38,293 nt of DNA from contig CANHHS010000001.1 in assembly GCA_947460445.1 (NCBI GenBank), positions 1 to 38,293 of the forward strand, in the 5' to 3' direction. Each line of letters starts with the position of its first letter. Position 1 is the stretch's first letter. The position numbers and the translations under genes were made by a program. This DNA comes from Opitutia bacterium (GTDB taxonomy: Bacteria > Verrucomicrobiota > Verrucomicrobiia > Opitutales > UBA953). Shown here piece after piece: positions 7,777 to 17,414 of this stretch. The notes under the pieces are model-generated. The model was given only the letters and a program-made list of their open reading frames with translations. It searched no databases and was not told where the DNA came from.

Positions 7777-9291
7777 ATGCGCGTCGTGCTGTTACTCTTT
7801 GCGGCGATAACCATTCGTGCCGCCATCGACCCGGCTAGCGTGGTCGTCGTTTTTGCCGAAGGAGATCCTGAGTCTAAAAAACTTGCCGCTGAGTATGCCG
7901 AGCTCCGAAATATTCCGGCAGGCAACTGTGTTGGGTTAAAAATTCCTTCGAGTGAACGCGAAAGTCTTTCGTGGGAGGAATATTCAGGAACCATCCTGAA
8001 TCCACTACGCTCGGCCCTGCTAGAGCGAAAATTTCTTACCGGTAAGCTTGCTTCCGGAACGGATAATTTAGGAAGGCAAAGTTTAACCTTAACGGAAGAG
8101 CCTCGCGTGCGGTGGATCATTCTTTGCCGCGGGCTACCTTGGCGGATTCACCGAAATTCGGGTGCAGATGGAAAAATGTTTGGCCCCTCACCCATCTCAG
8201 AAGCTGCCAGCGTCGACAGCGAATTATGTCTACTGGCCACCGAGGATAATGCCCCGAATGGCCCGGCACCAAATCCTTGGTACGGCCTAAGCGGGAACAC
8301 CGACCCCAAGGAAAGTTCGCGTTTTATTCGAACGGCCCGACTCGATGGACCCACATTGGCTGGGGTTGAGCGTTCCCTCGGTCGTATGTACCAAGCAGAG
8401 AAACTTGGTTTGCGCGGCCGAGCCTACATTGATCAAGGCGGACCCTATGCCGAAGGTGACACCTGGTTCAGCCGGAGTGCAGGCGTCTGTCGCACCTTGG
8501 GGTTTCCCACTGACGTAGAGACCAGCAAAGAGGTCATGAGCACTGACGCTCGGTTTGATGCACCTGCATTTTACTTTGGCTGGTATACTCAGAAGCCCAA
8601 AGGGAAACTAGCGGAGCCTGGTATATTGCTCGCACCGGGAGCAATTGCTCTTCACCTACATAGCTTCTCAGGCCAAGCATTGCACGACCCTCTCAGCGGA
8701 TGGACTGCGGCACTCGTTGAAGCAGGCGCAGCGCTTACTTTTGGTAATGTTGACGAGCCATACCTTACACTAACCGTGCGACCAGACGTGCTCATGCTCG
8801 AGTTAGCACAGGGCCACTGTGCTGGCGAAGCCGCCTGGAGGGCGACGCCCGTGATGAGTTGGATGGGCGTCATTATCGGTGACCCTTTTTATCAACCCTT
8901 CGCACGCACTATACCGCAGCAACTGGACGATCTTTCCGAGAAGCCCGACAACTTATCGATTTACGCATCTCTGCGTGCAGCTGAGCTCATGCGCAACAAG
9001 CCCGACGAGCGTAAAAAAATGCTCGTGGCCAGCTTCTACCAGTCACCCCGGATAGCGCTGCTTCTCGAAATCGCCCGTGATGCGATTGCTGCGGGGCAAG
9101 ACATACCTTGGGACAATCAAGTGCTCAGCTACCTTCCACATGAAGATTACGGGGTCGTTTTAGAGTCTGCCCGGCTGTTGAAATCAAAGGGTAAAACCGC
9201 TCAAGCCAAAGGGTTATATGACCACTTGTTGAGCCGCTTGGGCGCTAATCCCGCAAGGGCCGAAGGCTTAAAAGCCGAAGCACCTCAATAA
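7777..9291 (+). CDS. TIGR03790-family exported protein
   Basis: 504 residues with a short signal peptide (about 1-16, MRVVLLLFAAITIRAA). The opening block VVVVFAEGDPESKKLAAEYA then RNIPAGNCVGLKIP, the central ILCRGLPWRIHRN, and the block SWMGVIIGDPFYQPF match the uncharacterised family TIGR03790. I know this family from Planctomycetes, Acidobacteria and Verrucomicrobia. The region LHLHSFSGQ ... LVEAGAALTFGNVDEPYL carries the best-conserved histidine and acidic residues. The last 100 residues look helical and repeat-like, perhaps TPR. Function is unknown. It begins 59 bases after the CLC gene, with TATACA 16 bases before the ATG as a weak -10 candidate. Confidence 0.8.
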   Translation: MRVVLLLFAAITIRAAIDPASVVVVFAEGDPESKKLAAEYAELRNIPAGNCVGLKIPSSERESLSWEEYSGTILNPLRSALLERKFLTGKLASGTDNLGRQSLTLTEEPRVRWIILCRGLPWRIHRNSGADGKMFGPSPISEAASVDSELCLLATEDNAPNGPAPNPWYGLSGNTDPKESSRFIRTARLDGPTLAGVERSLGRMYQAEKLGLRGRAYIDQGGPYAEGDTWFSRSAGVCRTLGFPTDVETSKEVMSTDARFDAPAFYFGWYTQKPKGKLAEPGILLAPGAIALHLHSFSGQALHDPLSGWTAALVEAGAALTFGNVDEPYLTLTVRPDVLMLELAQGHCAGEAAWRATPVMSWMGVIIGDPFYQPFARTIPQQLDDLSEKPDNLSIYASLRAAELMRNKPDERKKMLVASFYQSPRIALLLEIARDAIAAGQDIPWDNQVLSYLPHEDYGVVLESARLLKSKGKTAQAKGLYDHLLSRLGANPARAEGLKAEAPQ

Positions 9292-9353
9292 AGTCAGGCT
9301 TTACGCTTGCCAGAGGGGGTCTTGGCTGGCTTCTTCAAATCTCCTTTCGGCCC

Positions 9354-9369
9354 CTTGGCACATGCCAAG
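9354..9369. promoter_or_regulatory. Perfect inverted repeat in the rpsA leader
   Basis: CTTGGCA-CA-TGCCAAG is a perfect 7+2+7 palindrome, 82 bases before the rpsA ATG in the 159-base non-coding gap 9292-9450. A second pair of complementary arms (CCCGG/CCGGG) lies nearer the start. It could be a protein operator (TTGGC-N-GCCAA type) or a hairpin in the leader RNA. A two-base loop is too small for a good RNA hairpin, which favours a DNA-binding site. Confidence 0.4.
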
Positions 9370-9450
9370 AGACTCTCCAAAAGGAAATGTTCACCCAACC
9401 AAACCCCGGACCCGTCCTCGCGACGACCGGGACACACAATAAAAAATAAT

Positions 9451-11163
<1,713 letters not shown>

Positions 11164-11183
11164 GCGTTCATCCAGCTCTCAAC

Positions 11184-11214
11184 AAGACCCCAACGAAAGT
11201 TGGGGTCTTTTTTT
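11184..11214 (+). terminator. Strong intrinsic terminator after rpsA
   Basis: An 11-base-pair perfect stem (AAGACCCCAAC / GTTGGGGTCTT) is closed by a GAAA tetraloop at 11195-11198 and followed by a run of T to 11214. It lies 20 bases after the rpsA stop and separates rpsA from the next gene. Confidence 0.95.
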
Positions 11215-11254
11215 GCACCCTTGAGCCAGAAGCCCTCAATGGCATACTTCCCGC

Positions 11255-12538
11255 ATGCTTCACTGGGCCCAAGCCCTCAACTTTTGGCAAATTAGCCTTA
11301 CCCTCTTCTTCGTTTCACTCGCGTTGTGGCTGTGGAGCTTATTCGGTCGACGGAAGCATCAGCAGCTCGCCCAGAATCGTCAGGCGATTCGTGTGCTTGC
11401 CGACGCGATTGCACCGCAACACGGGATCGAAGGAAATAAGGTTGCAGCACTACTCTCACGTGATGGCAGTGATACACTTCAGGCACTGCGCGTCGGTATT
11501 GCGGGCGCACAACGCAGGATCTCCATTGGCACGTACATTCTAGCTCACGACGTCGTCGGCCGAGAAGTCATTGCCTTACTAGCGGCACGGGCACGTACAG
11601 GCGTTGAAGTAAGACTGCTCATCGACGCAGTCGGTAGCCGCATGTTACCCAACTACCGATTAAAAGATCTACGCGCTGCGGGGGTACAAGTTGCACGATT
11701 TAATCCCGTACTTTCTTTACGCACACGCGGCTCAGCAAATTGGCGTAATCACCGTAAGATGGCTATTTTTGATGGCACCACCGCTATCATTGGAGGGCAG
11801 AACCTAGGCGGACAATACATTGGAAGTATGCCATCACGTCGACGCTTTCGCGATGCCTCCTTTCTTATTCAAGGGCCTGCTGCAAATCACCTTGAGCACG
11901 TCTTTCTGACAGATTGGTGCCAGGCACTAAACCTAGACCCCATCGATCTAAAGTCTGTACTCCGCGAAGAGGCACCACGGGTAGCCAAAGACCGTGCTGA
12001 GGTAATTGATTCTGGTCCTGATGCACAATCAGACCCTCTTTGGCAGGCCCTTAATCGCGCAATTGCCAGCGCGCGCACCTCGATTGATATCGTCACGCCC
12101 TACTTCATCCCAGACGCAGTCACACTGACTGCCCTCACCCGCGCGACACGTGAAGGTATTCAAGTTCGCATCATCGTACCGCGTAAATCCGATCATCGAC
12201 TGGCAGATTTTGCCCGTCGTCCCTATTTACGCAAACTCGCCGAAGCGGGCGCAGAGATCCGCTTCTATGGCCCCAGCATTCTTCACACCAAACTGGTACT
12301 CATCGACAAAGTGAAGGCATTCATTGGCTCTGCGAATTTTGACATGCGTTCGTTTTTCCTTAATTACGAAATCACCGTGCTTGTTCAACAAAGCCAAGTC
12401 TGCACCGATATTTCAGGCTACATTGAGGGACTCGCTAAAGAATCGAAAGAGCCCTCACTGTCCTTGATCCGTGGCGCACGTACTTGGCGTGGGCAACAGC
12501 TTGAAAAGTTGGCACGACTTATCGCACCGCTACTTTAA
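11255..12538 (+). CDS. cls: Cardiolipin synthase-like phospholipase D family protein
   Basis: 427-residue membrane-anchored enzyme with two HKD motifs. Motif 1 is H166-x-K168-x4-D173 (NHRKMAIFDGTTAIIGGQN); motif 2 is H344-x-K346-x4-D351 (HTKLVLIDKVKAFIGSANFD). One N-terminal membrane helix at about 9-29 is followed by a basic GRRKHQQ stretch. Enzymes of this layout transfer a phosphatidyl group to phosphatidylglycerol to make cardiolipin. Length and the single helix resemble the shorter Cls types (ClsB-like) rather than E. coli ClsA, which has two helices. The stop codon overlaps that of convergent metX by four bases. Other PLD transferases remain possible. Confidence 0.85.
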   Translation: MLHWAQALNFWQISLTLFFVSLALWLWSLFGRRKHQQLAQNRQAIRVLADAIAPQHGIEGNKVAALLSRDGSDTLQALRVGIAGAQRRISIGTYILAHDVVGREVIALLAARARTGVEVRLLIDAVGSRMLPNYRLKDLRAAGVQVARFNPVLSLRTRGSANWRNHRKMAIFDGTTAIIGGQNLGGQYIGSMPSRRRFRDASFLIQGPAANHLEHVFLTDWCQALNLDPIDLKSVLREEAPRVAKDRAEVIDSGPDAQSDPLWQALNRAIASARTSIDIVTPYFIPDAVTLTALTRATREGIQVRIIVPRKSDHRLADFARRPYLRKLAEAGAEIRFYGPSILHTKLVLIDKVKAFIGSANFDMRSFFLNYEITVLVQQSQVCTDISGYIEGLAKESKEPSLSLIRGARTWRGQQLEKLARLIAPLL

Positions 12539-13707
12539 GCCGAAACCAAGAAACTGCGCACGTGCGCAAAGAGGGTTTCGTTGGGCAAAAGAAAAGCGTC
12601 GTGCCCTGCATCGGTCACGATTTCTAAATACGCACCGCGCTTACCAGCAGCTGCTGTGATAGCCTTAACTTCTGAAGGCGGATAGAGCCCATCCGAAGAG
12701 AAGGCTACGGCCAGTACTGACGGGCCGTCTGGCTTAAAGAGTTTACCGGCTGTTGCCCTGCCTGTGAGGTCAAAACGGTCAACCGCACGGGTAATGCGAA
12801 TCAATGCATTCGCATCGAAACGCCGTACAAAGGCGTCTCCTTGATGGCGAAGGTAGCTTTCAACCTGCCAATGAACCGCATCACTTGGTTTAGCACCCGG
12901 GACGGTTTCGCGAGCAAACTTCTTCTCAAAGGCTGCAGGCGAAAGATAAGAGATATGCCCAATCATGCGCGCCACAGCCAAACCGTCATCTGGACCTTCG
13001 CCTGACCGATAATGGCCACCGCGGTAACGTGGGTCGGCTAAAATAGATGCACGCGCAACGGCGTTTAAAGCAAGGGCCAGAGGGGGCTGACGCAAACCAC
13101 ACGCAAGAGTCACAATACGATCGACGGCTTCGGCGTGATCGACCGCCCAAAGCAATGCCTGCATGCCACCCTTGGACCCACCGACAACGGCATGAAGTTT
13201 TTTAATCCCTAAATGTTCAACAAGGCGGCGCTGTGCGGCTACAATATCGCTACAGGTGATTTCAGGAAAATCGCCGCCGTAAGGTTTGCCTGTAGCAGGG
13301 TCATTGGAAAGTGGTCCAGTTGAACCGCGACAGCCACCGAGACAATTCACGCCGATGACAAAAAATGTGTCGGTATCAACCATCTTGCCAGGCCCGACAA
13401 AAGCTTCCCACCAGCCAGGTTTAGTGTCTTCAGGGCTATACTTACCTGCTACATGGTGATCCCCGCTTAAGGCGTGCGGAATAAGGATAGCATTTGAGCG
13501 ACTCGCATTGAGTACGCCGTAAGTTTCGTAACGAAATTCAAGTGCGGGAAGCGTGCCGCCCAATTCAAGCCGTAAAGGCGCCCCTAAAGTGACATCGCAT
13601 GACTTCACAACGCCGACGGAGCGGCCGGGCGAAGCAATGGGGGTGTCATCCGTCATACCGTCAGCCAAGCCACACCCAGGCCTATTGGCAAGCATCGCCC
13701 GTGACAT
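12535..13707 (-). CDS. metX: Homoserine O-acyltransferase (MetX family)
   Basis: Alpha/beta-hydrolase enzyme that acylates homoserine in methionine biosynthesis. The catalytic triad is visible: S178 in GGSKGGMQAL, D339 in SSDGLYPP and H369 in DAGHDAFL. Family blocks ETYGVLN, NAILIPHALSGDHHVAG, VIGVNCLGGCRGSTGP and VARMIGHISYLS are intact. The length of 390 is normal. The ATG at 13707 is upstream of where many MetX proteins align; M18 (13656, MTDDTPIASPGR) is a good alternative. MetX proteins can use acetyl-CoA or succinyl-CoA, and I cannot tell which here. It is divergent from the Fur-family gene, and its stop shares TTAA with the cls stop. Confidence 0.93.
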   Translation of the reverse strand: MSRAMLANRPGCGLADGMTDDTPIASPGRSVGVVKSCDVTLGAPLRLELGGTLPALEFRYETYGVLNASRSNAILIPHALSGDHHVAGKYSPEDTKPGWWEAFVGPGKMVDTDTFFVIGVNCLGGCRGSTGPLSNDPATGKPYGGDFPEITCSDIVAAQRRLVEHLGIKKLHAVVGGSKGGMQALLWAVDHAEAVDRIVTLACGLRQPPLALALNAVARASILADPRYRGGHYRSGEGPDDGLAVARMIGHISYLSPAAFEKKFARETVPGAKPSDAVHWQVESYLRHQGDAFVRRFDANALIRITRAVDRFDLTGRATAGKLFKPDGPSVLAVAFSSDGLYPPSEVKAITAAAGKRGAYLEIVTDAGHDAFLLPNETLFAHVRSFLVSA

Positions 13708-13769
13708 AAACTTTCAGGGGGATTCTAAGAAGGTTTGCCCCCCGTCAGGGCATCAACATCAGAGGAGGC

Positions 13770-14240
13770 GTGCACGGCGGACATTCCCACCCAGACGGCG
13801 ACTGCTGTAGCAGCGAATCCCCTGACCGTTCGGCCTCAGCGGTAGAGACTCTCCGACAAAAGGGCCTCCGCATTACCGAAGCGCGTCGGGCCATGATTCG
13901 GACTTTAGCCTTATCCAGCATCCCGCTTTCCGCGGATGCATTACACCAGAAAGTAGGCACAGACAAAGTTGACCGCGTTACCGTCTATCGAAGCCTCGAT
14001 GCTTTTGAACTCGCCGGCGTTGTGCAGCGCCACCCGTTAGAAAAAGGTCGCTCACTGTATGCACTCGCCGCAACCGACCACCATCACCACCACCTTGTTT
14101 GTCGGCAGTGTGGAAAAATTGAGCGATTAAGCAGTTGCGACACAACTGCCATCGAAGCTGCTGCTAAAAAACGCGGCTACACTCAACTGACGCACGTTTT
14201 AGAAATTTACGGACTTTGTCCTACCTGTTCCCATGGCTAA
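13770..14240 (+). CDS. Fur-family metal-responsive regulator
   Basis: 156-residue DNA-binding repressor. The winged-helix domain carries LRQKGLRITEARRAMIRTL and the recognition helix VDRVTVYRSLDAFELAGVVQ. The dimerisation domain has a five-histidine run (H104-H108), C111-x2-C114 (CRQCGK) and C150-x2-C153 (CPTC), a complete structural zinc site. The start is GTG at 13770; an AGGAGG directly before it leaves only a one-base spacer, so the start is not certain. The N-terminus is unusual (His2, His5, His7, Cys12, Cys13) and may bind metal. Fur, Zur and PerR types cannot be separated from the sequence. Its last 8 bases overlap the MurU-AmgK gene, so the two are probably co-expressed. Confidence 0.9.
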   Translation: MHGGHSHPDGDCCSSESPDRSASAVETLRQKGLRITEARRAMIRTLALSSIPLSADALHQKVGTDKVDRVTVYRSLDAFELAGVVQRHPLEKGRSLYALAATDHHHHHLVCRQCGKIERLSSCDTTAIEAAAKKRGYTQLTHVLEIYGLCPTCSHG

Positions 14241-15918
14241 TTTTCCACGTAAAGCATTCATCTTAGGCGCAGGCTTGGGCACACGCCTTAAACCACTGAC
14301 AGATAAAACCCCTAAACCCTTATTACCGATCGCCGGGGAGCCAATGGTCATGCGTGCCCTTCGGCATCTCATTCGAGCCGGTGTAAACGAGTTTATCATT
14401 AATACGCACCACTGCGCCGAGGTTTGGACGTCAACTTTTCCAACGGGCGAATTTGAGACTGCCAAAATAACTTTTGTCCACGAACCCACGCTCCTGGAGA
14501 CAGGCGGCGGTCTGGCTAACATCGCATCGTTGCTGAACGAAAGCGACATGGACTTAGTTATTTGGAATGGAGACATTCTCTCAGAATGCGATCTTCCCGC
14601 ATTGTTTAACACCCATGTAAAGACAGGGGCAGAGTCGACACTCTTGGTGCGCAAAGAAGGGCCCAATCCAAACGTACGCGTGGACAATAAAGGCGTCGTG
14701 ACTGACCTGCGGAATCGTCTCAACGCCAAAGGCGGAGAGTACCAATACACAGGCATTTGTATCGTCACTCGGAGCTTCGCACTTTCGGTGCCAGCTGTTG
14801 CTGAGTCGCTCGTTGAGCATTTCCTGCGTAGAGTCTCTGAAAAAGCCGGCAGCATCCGGGCTTATCTCGATTCGAGCAGCCAATGGGAAGACATCGGAAC
14901 GCCCGAAGCTTATGAAGCTCTACGAAAGAAACTCGAGCCGCGCATCGCCGTTAGCCTAGAAGAGGCGGCTCACGGACTACGCTGCGACCTCATCGCAGGC
15001 GGAGAAATCGTCCGCGGAGGTTCTGCTCGGAAATTTGCACGATGCCAGTCGGCAACTCATGGCAAAGGCATCCTCTGCGTCGATGATGGTTCAAAACCTG
15101 AGAATCAATTGTATGGCCCGATCGCTCGTACATTGCGGGAGATAGGACTTAATGTGCCCAAGATACTTGCTGAAGATGCTGAACGCGGAGTTCTTTTACT
15201 CGAGGACCTCGGTAGCCAAGACTTACTAGCAACCACACAAGCGGCAACGTTCCCTTGGACGGCTTACGCCTCCGCAATCGAGCAGGTGGCTAAACTCCAC
15301 CGGGAAGGCGCTGCGGCTATACAGACAGCTGGCATCACACTTTCTGAGCCTTTCTCCCCTGCCCTCTATCGCTGGGAACGTGAATACTTTATGGAGCATG
15401 CCACAGCGGGCGCACGGCTTGACCGCGGGGTACAAGATGAAATGGCCTCCCTTGCGACTGAACTCCTTAAAGACCCGGCGGTATGCATTCACCGTGATTT
15501 CCAGTCACAAAATATTCTCATGCACGACACTAGCGCATGGATGATTGATTTTCAAGGCATGCGACTTGGTTCTAGCTTCTACGACTTTGCGTCACTCGCT
15601 TTTGATCCTTACGTAAGAAGAGACGACATGCAGTTATGGCGTGTTGAAATCGAAGACCATGCTCGCGAGGTTTCGGAGTGGAAAGGCTCACGTGATGCCT
15701 TTACCCAACTCTTTACAACGGCTGCTACCCAGCGCCTACTTCAGGCCTGCGGTGCTTACGCTAACCTCGGACGTCGCCAAGGCAGGCCCGACTTCCTTGC
15801 ACACCTTCCCCAAGGGTTAGCTCTCCTCGCCATCGCTGCTTCGCAATGCGGACGTCACCGTCTCGCAAACCTCGCTCGAGAACTCGCTGATCGCGCTCAG
15901 AAGAATAAAGGCAAGTGA
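14233..15918 (+). CDS. MurU-AmgK fusion: sugar-1-phosphate nucleotidyltransferase plus anomeric sugar kinase
   Basis: 561 residues, two enzymes in one chain. Residues 1-235 are a nucleotidyltransferase: GAGLGTRLKPLTDKTPKPLL (12-31), LETGGG (88-93), WNGDI with D114, and QWEDIGTPEAYEAL. LETGGG and the overall pattern resemble MurU, which makes UDP-MurNAc from MurNAc-1-phosphate and UTP. Residues about 250-561 are an aminoglycoside-phosphotransferase-fold kinase: LLLEDLGSQDLL, catalytic H420-R-D422 with N427 (IHRDFQSQN), and metal-binding D439 (IDFQGM) followed by YDFASLAFDPYV. This matches AmgK, which phosphorylates MurNAc or GlcNAc at C1. In Pseudomonas these are separate genes of one recycling pathway. 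The C-terminal 22 bases overlap the convergent lipoprotein gene. The substrates are inferred from the pairing. Confidence 0.85.
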   Translation: MANFPRKAFILGAGLGTRLKPLTDKTPKPLLPIAGEPMVMRALRHLIRAGVNEFIINTHHCAEVWTSTFPTGEFETAKITFVHEPTLLETGGGLANIASLLNESDMDLVIWNGDILSECDLPALFNTHVKTGAESTLLVRKEGPNPNVRVDNKGVVTDLRNRLNAKGGEYQYTGICIVTRSFALSVPAVAESLVEHFLRRVSEKAGSIRAYLDSSSQWEDIGTPEAYEALRKKLEPRIAVSLEEAAHGLRCDLIAGGEIVRGGSARKFARCQSATHGKGILCVDDGSKPENQLYGPIARTLREIGLNVPKILAEDAERGVLLLEDLGSQDLLATTQAATFPWTAYASAIEQVAKLHREGAAAIQTAGITLSEPFSPALYRWEREYFMEHATAGARLDRGVQDEMASLATELLKDPAVCIHRDFQSQNILMHDTSAWMIDFQGMRLGSSFYDFASLAFDPYVRRDDMQLWRVEIEDHAREVSEWKGSRDAFTQLFTTAATQRLLQACGAYANLGRRQGRPDFLAHLPQGLALLAIAASQCGRHRLANLARELADRAQKNKGK

Positions 15919-17408
15919 TCGTGTAACCATTGACGAAGACTAGATTCGTTGCGACGGACCTCTTCTTCGCGCCTACGTCTTTCTTCTTCGCGCTTGGCAA
16001 CTTCTTCGTCTGTTGGCGCAGCCGCACGTACAACGCCACCAGCAGTGATGGGTGCACTACGGTCTTTAACTAAAGGCTGACCCACGGGCTCCTTAACGGC
16101 AACCGGACTCGGTACAGTTTGTGGACTACGCACGACGGGTGTACCGGTTTTTACCGCAAGACTATCGGCGATTTTTATCTCGGGGGTGCGCGGTGGAGTG
16201 ATCGCCTTCGCTGCCGGCGGATTGAGTGTCTCTTTTAAATAACCTGAAGGTTCCCGAGGAGAATGGATGTCAACCTTAGCTGAACTCGCAGACTCGCGAG
16301 CTTGAGGTGCAGAAGGCTCTGAAAGTGACGTGGCGCGACTAGATGTAGATTCAGGCAAGGTTCTCGCTCCTGGGACGACAAGCGACGGGGCTGAGTTGCC
16401 AGACGCAGGTGTTCTAACTTGTGCCGTACTGACAGAAATACCGACGGAGCCAGATGTCGCACTACCTGAGGAAAGAGAGGCTGTAGCGACTGAAAGCGAA
16501 GGTGACGCGACTGTTGAGCCCGCCCTCGACACTTCGCCGGGTGCAATCTGAATAGCCACTGTCTGACCTTGGGCGGTATCGCGTACTTGAGCGCCATGTC
16601 CTGTATCCAAACGAAGGGGAGCGTTTGTATCACTCGAGCTCGCAGAATTACCCGCAGGAACGGTAACAGGAAGTGCGCGAGCACTACCGCTTGATGCTGA
16701 TGCAGTTGCTGGCACCGACAGTGTTGGAGATTGTCCTTCACGTGCAGCCGCCACTCCAGTTGTGGATACGCCGCCAAGTTGCACATTATTTCCGTCCGAC
16801 GCCGGAGAACTCAATGAAGCAAGCTGACCTAAACGTATGGGTGTATTTTTCTCAGGCGTACCGGGAGAACCCAGTGTAGGGTTTAAACCCGTGGAAGAAC
16901 TTTTAACTGCGGATGACTGACCGCCGACATCGCCCAGTGACGGTGCAAGACCTGTACCAGAGGCAATGGCTGGACCAGGAACTGCACCTAAGCGTTGTGG
17001 GCTAGAGTCGACACCGCCAAGCGACGCACCCTTATCGAGAGCCAAAGCTGGCGAACGATCGATTGCTGGCATGGGCAAGCGAAGGGGTTGGCGTAATGGG
17101 TCGGCGGCAATGGCAGGCTTTACGGGTACAACCTTTGCCGATGGTGCAGAAGACGGTACGGATAAAGAGTCTTCAGGTGATTTTTTAACTTCAGTTGCAG
17201 TAGGATTTTTGGGACGAGGGATGGAAGGCTCAGAGGGTGCATCCGCAGGAACGCTCACAGGTTCTGGCGGTGGGCCTCTATCAGGCGAAGTCGCCCCTTC
17301 ACCCCAACCACCATACGGCACACCGTCCACCGGTGATGGTGGCGACATGCAACAACCAGCGAGTGCCAGGAGGGCCGCCAGACTTAACCATGGACGGCTC
17401 TGGTACAT
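15897..17408 (-). CDS. Proline/serine-rich lipoprotein of unknown function
   Basis: 503 residues. The signal peptide ends in a lipobox with C19 (LALAGCC), so the mature protein should be lipid-anchored. Nearly all the rest is low complexity, rich in Ser, Ala, Pro, Thr and Val, and probably disordered. Imperfect short repeats of the form LxLGG(V/D) recur (ASLGGVDSSPQ, PSLGDVGGQ, NPTLGSPG, VQLGGVSTTG). The end changes character: a strongly charged helix (VAKREEERRRREEEVRRNES, about 468-487) is followed by a hydrophobic tip SLRQWLHDHLPLFF. It begins 6 bases after the stop of the coiled-coil membrane protein and is surely co-transcribed with it. I recognise no family. A spacer or tether across the envelope is one reading. 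Confidence 0.75.
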   Translation of the reverse strand: MYQSRPWLSLAALLALAGCCMSPPSPVDGVPYGGWGEGATSPDRGPPPEPVSVPADAPSEPSIPRPKNPTATEVKKSPEDSLSVPSSAPSAKVVPVKPAIAADPLRQPLRLPMPAIDRSPALALDKGASLGGVDSSPQRLGAVPGPAIASGTGLAPSLGDVGGQSSAVKSSSTGLNPTLGSPGTPEKNTPIRLGQLASLSSPASDGNNVQLGGVSTTGVAAAREGQSPTLSVPATASASSGSARALPVTVPAGNSASSSDTNAPLRLDTGHGAQVRDTAQGQTVAIQIAPGEVSRAGSTVASPSLSVATASLSSGSATSGSVGISVSTAQVRTPASGNSAPSLVVPGARTLPESTSSRATSLSEPSAPQARESASSAKVDIHSPREPSGYLKETLNPPAAKAITPPRTPEIKIADSLAVKTGTPVVRSPQTVPSPVAVKEPVGQPLVKDRSAPITAGGVVRAAAPTDEEVAKREEERRRREEEVRRNESSLRQWLHDHLPLFF

Positions 17409-17414
17409 GATTCC

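Noticed and set aside
9307..9450. 48-codon N-terminal extension of rpsA
   Set aside because: No S1-family similarity, Pro/Ser/Lys-rich, contains the palindrome, and ATG 9451 starts a typical S1 N-terminus.
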